Source of the DNA: Mycolicibacterium sp. CBMA 234
GTDB taxonomy: Bacteria; Actinomycetota; Actinomycetes; Mycobacteriales; Mycobacteriaceae
Length of the DNA: 64,000 nucleotides
Assembly (NCBI RefSeq): GCF_009729415.1
Contig: NZ_MPKW01000029.1
Location: forward strand, 17,596 to 81,595
Reading direction: 5' to 3'
In this document: positions 25,184 through 33,429 of the stretch, one piece after another
How the letters are laid out: each line of letters starts with the position of its first letter
How positions within the stretch are numbered: position 1 is the stretch's first letter
Program-made: the position numbers and the translations under genes
Notes under the pieces: generated by a model
Told to the model about the DNA's origin: nothing
Databases searched by the model: none
What the model saw: the letters and a program-made list of their open reading frames with translations, nothing else

Positions 25184-26083
25184 TTACGCGGCCATCCGCG
25201 CTGAGGTTGCCGCCGCGATCTGATTCAGGTGACTGGTGGCCACCTGCACCGAACTCTGGTTGGGGAGTGCGTTGACCGAGTCGTACGTGATGTGGGGCAG
25301 GGTCGGCGGATTGGTCGAGTAGAAGGCGACCGCCAAGTCGATGGCGTCGACCAGCGCGGGTCCGCCCACGATCGGATCGGTGACGAACGCCAACACCTGC
25401 TGAGCCAGGCTGCCCTGGCCGGTGAGTCCGGCGATCAGCGCGAGGGCCGCGTTGATGCTGATGCCGAGTTGGACCGCGGCCTTGTAGACGGCGGTGATGT
25501 CGGCGCCGGCCTGGTCGTTGGGCGTCGTGGTGTAGAGGTCGCCGGGGTTGGCGAAGTCCCACCAGGTGTCCATTCCGCTTGCGTCCTTGGGGATTTGCGC
25601 CGCGGTCAGGTTGGTATCGGCGATGCCGCGACCGCCGGGGTCGGTGCCGCCGGGGAAGGTGTGGCCCGTCAGCCGCCACGGATTACCGAAGGTGTAGCCG
25701 CCGATCAGATTCGGTTGGGCCCACTGCAGCGAGCCGGTCATGATCTCGGCCAACACCCGGGAGGCCGCCTCGGCGCCCTGGCTGTAGCCGCCGATCGCGA
25801 AGGTCTGCTTCGGGAAGGCGGTGATCCATGCGGTCGCATTGGTGACTGCGGTCTGCACCGACTCGGCGTAGCTCGGTGACAGCGGCGCGCCCGGCGGGAT
25901 GGGCCCGAAGGTCCACGGGGCTTGGATCGGGACTTCGTCGACGAGGTCGGGGTCCGCGGCGTTGACGACGTCAGAGGGGTAGCCGGTGCCGGGTGCAGCC
26001 CAGGTGCCGGCGAAGGTCAGGACCGCGTGGCGAACGAGGTAGACCCCGGAAATGTTGGCGGCGATATCACTGAAAGTGGTCAT
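25184..26083 (-). CDS. LysB-like / cutinase-like serine esterase
   Basis: 299 residues. Alpha/beta hydrolase with nucleophile elbow AIGGYSQGAEAA, preceded by AVLTFAGTWAAPGTGYPSDV and followed by NPWRLTG...GRGIADTN and a probable catalytic His near ATSHLNQ. This layout resembles mycobacteriophage Lysin B, the esterase that releases mycolic acids from arabinogalactan, and PE-PPE C-terminal hydrolases. No signal peptide is visible, as in phage LysB. It starts 8 bp after the small upstream gene. No other phage genes are nearby. Confidence 0.72.
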   Translation of the reverse strand: MTTFSDIAANISGVYLVRHAVLTFAGTWAAPGTGYPSDVVNAADPDLVDEVPIQAPWTFGPIPPGAPLSPSYAESVQTAVTNATAWITAFPKQTFAIGGYSQGAEAASRVLAEIMTGSLQWAQPNLIGGYTFGNPWRLTGHTFPGGTDPGGRGIADTNLTAAQIPKDASGMDTWWDFANPGDLYTTTPNDQAGADITAVYKAAVQLGISINAALALIAGLTGQGSLAQQVLAFVTDPIVGGPALVDAIDLAVAFYSTNPPTLPHITYDSVNALPNQSSVQVATSHLNQIAAATSARMAA

Positions 26084-26091
26084 CGCTCAGC

Positions 26092-26427
26092 TCATTTCGC
26101 TGTGGTGGGCAGTCCGTTGGCTTTGCGCCACTGGATGGCGAACTCCATCAGTTCGATGAGCACGTCACCGCTGTCGCGGGTGATGCCGTCGCTGAAGGTG
26201 TGCACCCAGGCGATCTGCTCGGCGGTGGTCACCTGCTGTTCGAAGGCGTCGAAGGTGCCCTGATAGGTCTGGCCGTTATGGGTGGAGTTCCACGGTCCTC
26301 GGTTGGGGTCGTCGACGATGTCGCCGATGTTGCGCGGATGGCGGGCCAGGACCGCACGCCACGGTTCGGGCACGCCGTTGGCCGTGACGCCGGAGATGTC
26401 GGTCTGGAGCGATCCTGCATCAGCCAT
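26092..26427 (-). CDS. Hypothetical protein upstream of the LysB-like gene
   Basis: 111 residues from an ATG at 26427 with a textbook AGGAGG ribosome binding site. Contains EPWRAVLARHPRNIGDIVDDPNRGPW and a C-terminal helical part (DSGDVLIELMEFAIQWRK). No known domain is recognised. The short gap to the LysB-like gene indicates one operon and a shared task. Confidence 0.65.
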   Translation of the reverse strand: MADAGSLQTDISGVTANGVPEPWRAVLARHPRNIGDIVDDPNRGPWNSTHNGQTYQGTFDAFEQQVTTAEQIAWVHTFSDGITRDSGDVLIELMEFAIQWRKANGLPTTAK

Positions 26428-26547
26428 GGTGAAACCTCCTGGTTGGTGGGGTGGACGTGGCTTGGCGCTGCTCGGGCGACCGATGGAAGTCGGTGGTAAT
26501 CGGCTGAAATGCCGTGGTGGGGAATAGGAATTGCGATGCAGGCGACT

Positions 26548-26579
26548 CACGATCGTCGGGGCTGCATCCCGGGATCGTG
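26548..26579. promoter_or_regulatory. Inverted repeat in a divergent gap
   Basis: CACGATC (26548-26554) and GATCGTG (26573-26579) are exact reverse complements, 18 bases apart. They lie in the 298-bp divergent gap between the LysB operon and the PASTA-like gene; nothing else was seen in this gap. Confidence 0.3.
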
Positions 26580-26725
26580 CTGAGCGTCGCGCTACCGGCT
26601 GCCATCGTTGTCGTCCGTCCTTTACGGGAACGTCCATTTCCCACAGTAGGCCGAGATTGATAGGCCGTCGAACTTGTCGGTAGGCGGTGCGACGATGTCC
26701 GGCTCACTCAAATTGGGAGGAAGAC

Positions 26726-27103
26726 ATGAAGAATCCGTTGGTGACTGTGGGGGCGGCTGTGGCGTTGAGCCCGATGTCAGCGGCCGAGCCGGCGTGGACG
26801 ATGCCGAACCTGATCGGGATGGATCTGCAAGGAGCGCAGGATGCCATCCAATCGCTGACCCGCGGTGCGGTGTGGTTCAGCGGGTCGACTGATCTGACAG
26901 GGAAGGGGCGGGCGCAGATCATTGATCGCAACTGGCAGGTGTGTACGTCGAGCCCCGCGGCGGGGGCGACGATCACGACGACGACACAGATCAGGTTTGG
27001 GGTTGTGCGGGATTCCGACAAGTGTCCGCAAGCGTCGAAACGCGCTACCTGCTGTCCTCGACTGTGCTACGCACGAATAGCATTTCAGACAACCGTAGTT
27101 TGA
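26726..27103 (+). CDS. Secreted PASTA-like protein with unusual C-terminal tail
   Basis: 125 residues from the ATG at 26726 (GGGAGG upstream). Signal peptide (VTVGAAVALSPMSAAEPAW), then a single PASTA-like unit: MPNLIGMDLQGAQDAIQSL, VCTSSPAAGATI and IRFGVVR. Mycobacterial relatives end shortly after such a segment with a final Cys-Pro. Here the frame runs on through QASKRATCCPRLCYARIAFQ to a late stop, in sequence of lower GC content. The tail may be out-of-context DNA joined at the edge of the accessory island. Confidence 0.65.
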   Translation: MKNPLVTVGAAVALSPMSAAEPAWTMPNLIGMDLQGAQDAIQSLTRGAVWFSGSTDLTGKGRAQIIDRNWQVCTSSPAAGATITTTTQIRFGVVRDSDKCPQASKRATCCPRLCYARIAFQTTVV

Positions 27104-27112
27104 GGGTGCGAG

Positions 27113-27409
27113 ATGGCCGGTGAAACTATGTTCGGGTCTTGTGATCGGTGTGGTGAGGTACGTTGGCGCATCGACATCGATAACTGCTGGTGCGCAGAAT
27201 GTGTGTCCGGCAACGCTCTCGGTAAGTTGACCGATTCGGCGCAGGTGGACCGCGGAATCTGTCGCGATGCCAGATCAAACGGGGGCGACAAGTTCCGGAA
27301 CAATCTTTTGGACATCCGGCGAGCGCTGAAGTCGAATTGGTTTCGGATGGACGGGGGGAGACTTCACAAAGCGTCCGTGCTTGCGTCGTGTGTGGCGCCG
27401 AGCAGTTGA
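27113..27409 (+). CDS. Zinc-ribbon protein, N-terminal part (probably frameshifted)
   Basis: 98-residue frame with CDRCGEVRW...CWCAEC, a treble-clef-like pair of CxxC motifs, then a helix-forming segment FRNNLLDIRRALKSNWF. Coding ends in an unconvincing tail (LHKASVLASCVAPSS). A run of six G at 27353-27358 lies where the frame changes to that of the next, Cys-rich frame; one extra G would fuse the two into a single multi-zinc-ribbon protein. First gene on the island side. Confidence 0.5.
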   Translation: MAGETMFGSCDRCGEVRWRIDIDNCWCAECVSGNALGKLTDSAQVDRGICRDARSNGGDKFRNNLLDIRRALKSNWFRMDGGRLHKASVLASCVAPSS

Positions 27410-28002
27410 TGCGGCGGAACCACGATAAATGCCCCAGATGTCATGCCATTGCAACCGGAGCATCGAGGCAGTGCGTCAACTGCGGTGACGAACATCCAGC
27501 CCGGAATGAGTCCATGGCCTGCGTCAAATGTGATGCGGATTCGACGTCCGTCAAGCATGTTTGCGAGAAGTGTGGGAAGTCATCTCGTGCCGCTCGTAAG
27601 GGCAATATGTGCACTACTTGCGAATCGAAACAACCGGGACACGCACTTTGGGAGCTGCGTAACTACTTCGAGCGTAGATATAGACGCGGCAAGTTCGGGG
27701 TGCGACCAAGCAGATCGCAGCTCTGGAAATTTGCGCGAATATATTGGGATTCGTTGTCGCCACGTGCACAGAATCTGCTGCGGAAAGACCTGCGTGTACA
27801 TAACTTCAATAACCAGGACCCATTTGAATCTGTGGTCGACTACGCGCAGATGACAATCTGGGCGGTGGCGGCCGACGTCAAGCGTCACGAAGCCAAAAAG
27901 AAGAAACAGAACACCTCGAAGGACGCAACGTCGGAGGCGAAGAAGTCGAGTGCCAGTGTGTGGACAGTCAGTGGCGGGTTACCTACCCTTGGTAAGAACT
28001 GA
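27337..28002 (+). CDS. Multi-zinc-ribbon protein with helical C-terminal half
   Basis: 221-residue frame, apparent TTG start. It holds at least four Cys pairs (CVVCGAE, CPRC, CVNCGDE, CVKC, CEKCGKS, CTTC), a string of rubredoxin-like knuckles, then a helical region (LWELRNYFERRYRRGKFGVRPSRSQLWKFARIYW) and a lysine-rich tail. No family recognised; the layout suggests nucleic acid or protein binding. It overlaps the previous frame in a different phase around a G6 run, so the real gene may be 27113-28002 with a one-base frameshift, natural, programmed or a sequencing error. Codon use is more AT-rich than the backbone, as expected of acquired DNA. Confidence 0.55.
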   Translation: MVSDGRGETSQSVRACVVCGAEQLMRRNHDKCPRCHAIATGASRQCVNCGDEHPARNESMACVKCDADSTSVKHVCEKCGKSSRAARKGNMCTTCESKQPGHALWELRNYFERRYRRGKFGVRPSRSQLWKFARIYWDSLSPRAQNLLRKDLRVHNFNNQDPFESVVDYAQMTIWAVAADVKRHEAKKKKQNTSKDATSEAKKSSASVWTVSGGLPTLGKN

Positions 28003-28242
28003 TTTCAGTTCGACTCCGCGGCTAACGGAACATCATGCAAATTGCAGCGATGCTCGACGCACACCGTGTATGTCGGTCCGGCCCTCATCGAGTCGTCCGT
28101 CCCAAGTTGCATCGGGAGAAGGTCGCATGAGTTCGGTACGACCACTTGCGTCATCGGAACTAGTCCGTTCGCGGATGATCTGACCGGATAACCGGTGCGG
28201 GGCACTGGTTAACTGGTGCGTTATTCTTCTTTCTCGATCCAG

Positions 28243-28261
28243 CGACGACGATTCGTCGTCG
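28243..28261. terminator. Perfect hairpin downstream of dpdB1
   Basis: CGACGACGA and TCGTCGTCG with a single central base form a 19-nt palindrome 13 bases after the dpdB1 stop. No T-run follows on either strand, and the one-base loop means the stem would open a little. The rest of the 271-bp gap 28003-28273 shows no gene. Confidence 0.4.
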
Positions 28262-28273
28262 TGGCCAGGTGCT

Positions 28274-29380
28274 TCACTTGGTTCTGTAGAGGTTCTGCAG
28301 GAACAGATTCGTCAGCAGTTTGATGTCGTTCGGAGTGTTCTGAAGGCCGTTCCATCGCCGTTGGTCGTCCGAGGCTAGGTTCCAAGTACCGGATGACCAG
28401 GCGGTGACTGCGCAGAGTGCATCAAGGTTCTTATCAAGTGCGATGTTTGGTAGATCGTCTGCAACGAAGCCTTCAGTCAGCGCATCCATGACGTAGCCCA
28501 ACGCTTGGATACCAACTCCGTGGGTGAGCCGCGACTTGCGAGGGATGAGTTTCCACTCGATGGGCCATGTTGCCTCGACCAGACTCCAGAAGATTTTGAC
28601 GTGTAGGAGCATCTGTTCGACGTCGCCGGAACCGTCATTCGGGTCGCGATACGCGTAGAGTGCGCCGTCGTAGAGGCTGTTCTCGATCATCTTGAGGACG
28701 CTGTTGTCCTTGATGTACCCGTCCGGCGCTGTCGGAGTCGCAATAGCTCCGCGGAACGGACTGTCGCTATCGATATTGAGTCGGGTCATGAGTTGGGCAG
28801 GCAACTGCCGGCGTGCGTACTTGGGTGGGAGGTACCCAGACGCGTCTGGCAGCAACTCGTGAATCAAGCCTTTGGGGAGTGGTTTGGTGTTGTTGACGAG
28901 GATGAACTGCGACCGTTGTTCGTCTGCTCCCGACGCGATGAAAGCAACTGCCGCGACTGGAAATTCAGCGACATCGGCGTCCCGGATCGCGGCTACACGT
29001 TGCTGGCCATCCACTAACAGAGCCGGCTTGTCGGCTTCCGGTAGTGCTTCGTCTACCGGGATAACGAGTTCGCCCATGGTTGAGTAACCGACCTTGCTTC
29101 GTCGGGCAGTCGGTACGAACCGAACTCGATCATCAAAGGCAAGGACGACCGCGTTTGGTAGGAGCGCTTCGGGGGATTCGATGTAGCGCCTGATCGCTCG
29201 GATGTGGTTCATCACCTCGGGGCGCTGATAGCCATCGAGTTCGCCCCCGTCGGTCCTGCGAACACGCGATACCGCGGTGAAGGCGAGTAGTTGTTTGCCA
29301 TCGATTGCGAAGCAGTAGATATGCCGTGCACCCTGACGAACTTGTATTGCGGGCACTCGGATTTCGTATCTGTCAGCCAC
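28274..29380 (-). CDS. dpdB: DpdB-like DGQHR-domain protein (copy 1)
   Basis: 368 residues. The hallmark is LLVDGQQRVAAI (DGQQR at 124-128), shared with DndB/DpdB proteins of the ParB-like fold. In the Dpd system DpdB is needed with DpdA for putting preQ0 into DNA, and a related ParB-type nucleotide hydrolase role has been suggested. Other conserved pieces: GYQRPEVMNHIRAIRRYI, LLPNAVVLAFDDRVRF, QFILVNNTKPLPKGLIHELLP. I choose the GTG at 29380, since GAAAGGA sits just upstream and it overlaps dpdA by 8 bp; a TTG 15 bp earlier is weaker. A second DGQQR paralogue lies on the other side of dpdA. Confidence 0.8.
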   Translation of the reverse strand: MADRYEIRVPAIQVRQGARHIYCFAIDGKQLLAFTAVSRVRRTDGGELDGYQRPEVMNHIRAIRRYIESPEALLPNAVVLAFDDRVRFVPTARRSKVGYSTMGELVIPVDEALPEADKPALLVDGQQRVAAIRDADVAEFPVAAVAFIASGADEQRSQFILVNNTKPLPKGLIHELLPDASGYLPPKYARRQLPAQLMTRLNIDSDSPFRGAIATPTAPDGYIKDNSVLKMIENSLYDGALYAYRDPNDGSGDVEQMLLHVKIFWSLVEATWPIEWKLIPRKSRLTHGVGIQALGYVMDALTEGFVADDLPNIALDKNLDALCAVTAWSSGTWNLASDDQRRWNGLQNTPNDIKLLTNLFLQNLYRTK

Positions 29381-30614
29381 CGCGAATCCTTTCAAGGCTG
29401 GGCGACTCCGTTGAGTGGAGTCTGCTCATTCTGTCTGCGAGTACCGACAAGTTGTGAAAGCCTCGCCGCTTGTTGCGTTCGCTTCCTCGGAAGATCACCA
29501 TTTCGATCCCGTGCTTCTCGCAGAGGCCGCATGGGCACGTCCGCCAGGGCATGACTTTCAAGGTGTCGGCGTACAGGTCGCGATAGGTCTTCTTGACGCC
29601 GATCACGTGTTCATACGCAAGCACTGCGTCGAGTGCCTCGTCGATCGAACACTCGTCGTGGTCGAAGGCGCGGAGCGCTTGCAGACTGTTTCGTTCGGCT
29701 TCGATGGCATCCCGTTGGGCTACTCTTCCCGCCAAGATGGCTCGCTTCAGCGATACGTTTCCGTCCACCTGCGGAACCTTTATCGCAGCGAAGTTCCGTG
29801 ACTTGGTGTGGTAGTTATCGCGATCGTCCATGAACGACTGCCGGAACGCTGAAGTGCTGTCGAAGCTGGTGACGCCGTGAGATTCGAAATCTGCCATGGC
29901 TTCCACGCGGGTGATGCCGAGAAGGTGCAGTTGCGTCGAGGACGATCGGATTGCATCGATTTCAGATAGACAAGCCAGTATGTCCGGAGTCCTAAGCGGA
30001 ACCATGCCGCCCAATGCAATCCGTGTGTATCCCATGTCTTGCAGTTCGCGCACGCTGTCTGCGTAGCTTTCTGGATCCCAACCCTGGGCTGCTCCGACTA
30101 CTTCCACCGCGCTATTGCGTTCCGCCGCCGCAGCCCTGAACTTCTCAGCGAGTTTCAGCGATATGTGCCGGCGCTGTGTCCACTCGTCGGGCACATCTTG
30201 CCCAGGGCGGAGGTAGCCCAAAATGATGTGGTCAACGCTGACTCCTGCGTCGAATCCGCATTGTTCGTAGAAGTCGAGGACCTCATGAACGGTGTACGGA
30301 GGCTCCGGTTCGTTGACGTAGTTGAATGCGCCGCAATCGCCAAGTGTTGAAACAGCATTCGAAAGCCTGAAGAACCCTCGAACTCCAAGACGGTACAGTC
30401 GCTGGCGTTGTGGCATCGAGTACTTGCCTACGCCCTTGATAGACCCGTCGACAATCGCCTTGGATACCAAGATGCCGTCGTATGCAGGCACGGTGAGTAC
30501 TTCGTGCGCGTAACGGTCATCCCGTTGGCGGACGCGGAGGGGAGAGTGCTCGTCGTGAAGGAAGTCGTACGTTGGACTGACCTGGTCCTGGCTGTCCGGG
30601 AAGAAGAATCTCAT
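29373..30614 (-). CDS. dpdA: DpdA, DNA-specific TGT-like 7-deazaguanine transglycosylase
   Basis: 413 residues, homologous to tRNA-guanine transglycosylase. Base-exchange residues are in place: SFDST with Asp252 as likely nucleophile, LGDCGAFNYV with Asp93, and the C-terminal zinc site CPCGLC (Cys360, 362, 365) plus His387. In Dpd systems DpdA exchanges guanine in DNA for preQ0. It is shorter than some tRNA enzymes and differs outside the motifs; the neighbours (DpdB, DpdC, preQ0 genes) decide for the DNA-acting type. ATG at 30614 overlaps the upstream dpdB2 stop (ATGA); longer upstream frame is a shadow. Confidence 0.88.
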   Translation of the reverse strand: MRFFFPDSQDQVSPTYDFLHDEHSPLRVRQRDDRYAHEVLTVPAYDGILVSKAIVDGSIKGVGKYSMPQRQRLYRLGVRGFFRLSNAVSTLGDCGAFNYVNEPEPPYTVHEVLDFYEQCGFDAGVSVDHIILGYLRPGQDVPDEWTQRRHISLKLAEKFRAAAAERNSAVEVVGAAQGWDPESYADSVRELQDMGYTRIALGGMVPLRTPDILACLSEIDAIRSSSTQLHLLGITRVEAMADFESHGVTSFDSTSAFRQSFMDDRDNYHTKSRNFAAIKVPQVDGNVSLKRAILAGRVAQRDAIEAERNSLQALRAFDHDECSIDEALDAVLAYEHVIGVKKTYRDLYADTLKVMPWRTCPCGLCEKHGIEMVIFRGSERNKRRGFHNLSVLADRMSRLHSTESPSLERIRGG

Positions 30615-31753
30615 GCGTGCTCCTTCCTCGCGACGACATATGCCCGCGCAAGATAGTTGGAGAGTGCCGAGATGTGCTTCGAGACATTCTGTAGCTCGTC
30701 CCATGGAAGTCCGAGTTCTTCCCAAGTTCCGCTGGTCCAATGGCAGCGGTCGGCTATGCGCGACAACTCTTTTCGCGCTTGGACGGCGGCGGTCGGCTGG
30801 GCAATCGACACGTGCACCATTACCCGATCCATCAGTCGGCTCATCGCACGGATGCCGACGCCACCCATCAACTTCGAATTGGTCGCAGGTTGTCCCCACG
30901 CATCCGGAAAGACATCCTTGACCGCTCCCCAGTAAGTCAGCAGAACTCGCCTGATGCCTTCAGTATCTGTCGAGCCTGTAGCCATATTCCGATAGGGGAA
31001 CAGAACTCCCGACGGTGACTCCAGAGATTCCTTGAGGGCTTCGACCAGACTGTTGTCGGTCACCACCGCGGTTCGTCGGTCCTCGGCTTCCGTGGACGCG
31101 CGTCTGATAAGTCCGAAGAACGGAGATTCGGGATCGCGGTTCAGCATGTCCACCAATGCAGAGGGCATCTTGCGCTGTGAGAGGCGCGGTGATGGCGCGG
31201 AGACAACTTCGGGCAAGAGTTCAGTGACCAGGTTGGTCGGCAGTGGTGCGACGGTGTTTACTCGCAGAAACTGATCGCGTTGCATCTCCAGGGTGGGCGC
31301 TACGAAACCGGCGACAGGCACGGGGAGTCGCCCGTTAACTGCTCGCGCGAGGGCGATGCTGCGCTGCTGGCCATCCACGATCCACGCCGGACGCGGTTCG
31401 GAGTCGTCGTCAGGAAGTGGAATTTCGATGGTTCCGGAAGTAGCTAGACCATCTGTTGTCCCCGGTCCTCGACTGGAGCGGAAACGAACAGTATCCGGGA
31501 GAGCAAGGATCAATCCGTTCGGGAACAACACATCGCCGGAATCCAGGTACTCCAGGATCTGTTTGACATGATTTCGGCGTTCTGGGCGCTGATAGCCAAT
31601 CAGTTTTCCGGCTTCGTCGCGTGAGATGCGAGCGACATCGGCTACGAGGCCGACCTCTTCGGCTGCCAAAGCGAACAAGTACAGCGGGGTATGGCTGTTC
31701 TGATCGATGCGTAAGGCTCGACGTTCAAGCACGCCGTCTTGAGGTCCTGTCAT
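30611..31753 (-). CDS. dpdB: DpdB-like DGQHR-domain protein (copy 2)
   Basis: 380 residues with WIVDGQQRSIAL (DGQQR at 127-131), LIGYQRPERRNHVKQILEYL, LFPNGLILALPDTVRF and QFLRVNTVAPLPTNLVTELLPE. These align in order with copy 1, so the two are paralogues, but they have diverged strongly elsewhere. Overlaps dpdC upstream and dpdA downstream by 4 bp each. One may be the catalytic partner of DpdA and the other a specificity or regulatory subunit; sequence alone does not tell which. Confidence 0.8.
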   Translation of the reverse strand: MTGPQDGVLERRALRIDQNSHTPLYLFALAAEEVGLVADVARISRDEAGKLIGYQRPERRNHVKQILEYLDSGDVLFPNGLILALPDTVRFRSSRGPGTTDGLATSGTIEIPLPDDDSEPRPAWIVDGQQRSIALARAVNGRLPVPVAGFVAPTLEMQRDQFLRVNTVAPLPTNLVTELLPEVVSAPSPRLSQRKMPSALVDMLNRDPESPFFGLIRRASTEAEDRRTAVVTDNSLVEALKESLESPSGVLFPYRNMATGSTDTEGIRRVLLTYWGAVKDVFPDAWGQPATNSKLMGGVGIRAMSRLMDRVMVHVSIAQPTAAVQARKELSRIADRCHWTSGTWEELGLPWDELQNVSKHISALSNYLARAYVVARKEHA

Positions 31754-32634
31754 CGCTCACCTTTGATAGTTCGAAAGAGCGCGCCGAATCGCTTCTGCTC
31801 GCAGGCGATGCCTTGATCGCGCATGAGTCGCAGCGTCCGGGTGGCCGACAAGTTGGGGTCCCGGCGGAGAAGGACTCGGACGTGCTTGATGATCTCGTTG
31901 TCGGCCATGGGAATTCGCTGGTAGACCTCAGGCCGTTGAGCGGTCCTTGCCCAACGTTTCCAATGAGTCAGGTCGCTCGGAGCGAACAAGTCGCTGGTTG
32001 AGCGCTTCGCGATCCAGCGTCTTGCCATCCGCAAGCTGACAGTCGAGACGGTGCCGCCGAGTGCAGTTCGAAGGTCGCGGTTTGCGGGGAGTCGCGGCAT
32101 GCCATCAATGTCTCTCCAACCACCGACAAGGAACTTCTCGCCACTTCCGCGCGAAATCTCGGTGAGGTCGCCATTCATGGCGCGGGCGTAGTTCTCTGAT
32201 AGCACCAGCAACACCGATTCGTTCTTGAGTTCGGGCACTGACACCGTGTCGGGGAGTTCCGCAAGGTGATTCCACCAGGTGGATATCGTAGCCACATCGC
32301 TCACGGAGTCGTGATGGCCACTCGCGAAAGTCGCGGCGTAGGAGGGCGCCAACGTGGTGATGTCCCGCAGTCCGAGACCCGCCGACGCGACGAGCATCCT
32401 GACTGAGTAACCAGTGTCTCGAGCGTCTGTGGCGAGTGCTTTGGCTTGGAGCCAGGCATCACCCTGGTAGAGGTTAAGCAACTCGACGCGGGTCTTGGCC
32501 CGATCAAGTCGGCCGCGCCACTGCGCGAAGCGTTCAGAGGGGGCGCCATCGGGTATCGAGCGTATGCGCAGGTCAGCTTCAGGGACGACAGATTTCCTGT
32601 CGGTGCAGTTGACTACTATCGTCAGTTTCTGCAC
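31750..32634 (-). CDS. dpdC: DpdC-like protein (DUF6884/YaaA-like), probable dPreQ0 to dADG step
   Basis: 294 residues, GTG start. VVNCTDRKS, LYQGDAWLQAKAL and MLVASAGLGLRDITTLAPSYAATF follow the pattern of DUF6884/YaaA-type proteins. In the described Dpd pathway DpdC turns the DNA nitrile (dPreQ0) into the amide (dADG). The C-terminal third (VRVLLRRDPNLSATRTLRLMRDQGIACEQKRFG) looks like a small helix-turn-helix and could bind DNA. It is first in the leftward modification operon. The assignment rests on context plus partial motif likeness and is less sure than that of DpdA. Confidence 0.62.
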   Translation of the reverse strand: MQKLTIVVNCTDRKSVVPEADLRIRSIPDGAPSERFAQWRGRLDRAKTRVELLNLYQGDAWLQAKALATDARDTGYSVRMLVASAGLGLRDITTLAPSYAATFASGHHDSVSDVATISTWWNHLAELPDTVSVPELKNESVLLVLSENYARAMNGDLTEISRGSGEKFLVGGWRDIDGMPRLPANRDLRTALGGTVSTVSLRMARRWIAKRSTSDLFAPSDLTHWKRWARTAQRPEVYQRIPMADNEIIKHVRVLLRRDPNLSATRTLRLMRDQGIACEQKRFGALFRTIKGER

Positions 32635-32654
32635 GTCACCCCGCTCTCCGGCCT

Positions 32655-32697
32655 GGAAACTACATCAGAAATGTGTCGGCTCGACGGTGTAGTTTCC
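32655..32697. promoter_or_regulatory. Divergent control region with a 10-bp inverted repeat
   Basis: GGAAACTACA (32655-32664) and TGTAGTTTCC (32688-32697) are exact reverse complements, 23 bases apart, in the 105-bp gap between dpdC (left) and queC (right). A TACTAT box follows at 32700-32705 and could be the -10 of queC. Either this is an operator for joint control of both operons or each arm is part of one of two mirrored promoters. Confidence 0.6.
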
Positions 32698-32739
32698 GAT
32701 ACTATAGCCGCACAGCCCGACCAGTAATCGGAGGTTTCG

Positions 32740-33429
32740 ATGGGAACGCCAGCAGTTGTTCTGCTCAGCGGGGGCTTGGACTCCACGACAGTGCTCGCGA
32801 TTGCCAAGAGTCGCGGGTTTGACGCCTACGCCCTGTCTTTCCGCTATGGGCAACGACACGCTGTTGAGTTGGAGGCAGCTCGGCGCGTCGCTAGTGCCAT
32901 CGGCGTCGAGCGTCATGTCGTCGCGGAGATTGATTTGCGCGTGTTTGGCGGCTCATCGTTGACCGCTGACATTGAAGTGCCAAAACATGACAATGCGGCC
33001 GAGTTGACGAGTGAAATACCCGTCACCTACGTGCCGGCGCGCAACACAATATTTCTGTCCTTCGCGTTGGCCTACGCCGAGACAGTCGGGGCTCAAGACA
33101 TCTTCATTGGCGTGAACGCTCTCGATTATTCGGGATACCCGGATTGCCGCCCTGAGTACATCGAGGCCTACGAGCGGATGGCGAACCTTGCGACCAGGGC
33201 GGGCGTGGAAGGCTCGTCCTTGACGATCCATACCCCGCTTATCGAGATGACGAAAGCGCAGATTGTTCATGCTGGCTTGGCCCTCGGCGTGGACTATGGC
33301 CTGACCTCTTCGTGCTACGACCCAAGCGTAGAAGGGCAACCGTGCGGCCAATGCGATTCGTGCCTCTTGCGCCTCAAGGGGTTCGCTGAAGCTGGCCTGC
33401 CTGATCCACTGGTTTACCGGGCAGCCTGA
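32740..33429 (+). CDS. queC: QueC, 7-cyano-7-deazaguanine (preQ0) synthase
   Basis: 229 residues. PP-loop ATPase motif SGGLDST at 10-16, then the YGQRHAVELEAARRVA segment, YVPARNTIFLSFALAYAE, and the zinc-binding SSCYDPSVEGQPCGQCDSCLLR. It converts carboxy-deazaguanine to preQ0 using two ATP and ammonia. First gene of the rightward operon; stop and next start overlap (TGATG). Confidence 0.95.
   Translation: MGTPAVVLLSGGLDSTTVLAIAKSRGFDAYALSFRYGQRHAVELEAARRVASAIGVERHVVAEIDLRVFGGSSLTADIEVPKHDNAAELTSEIPVTYVPARNTIFLSFALAYAETVGAQDIFIGVNALDYSGYPDCRPEYIEAYERMANLATRAGVEGSSLTIHTPLIEMTKAQIVHAGLALGVDYGLTSSCYDPSVEGQPCGQCDSCLLRLKGFAEAGLPDPLVYRAA

Noticed and set aside
28274..31753. Dnd phosphorothioate system suggested by DndB-like proteins
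   Set aside because: No DndA cysteine desulfurase, DndC, DndD or DndE is found; the DGQQR proteins flank a TGT homologue instead.
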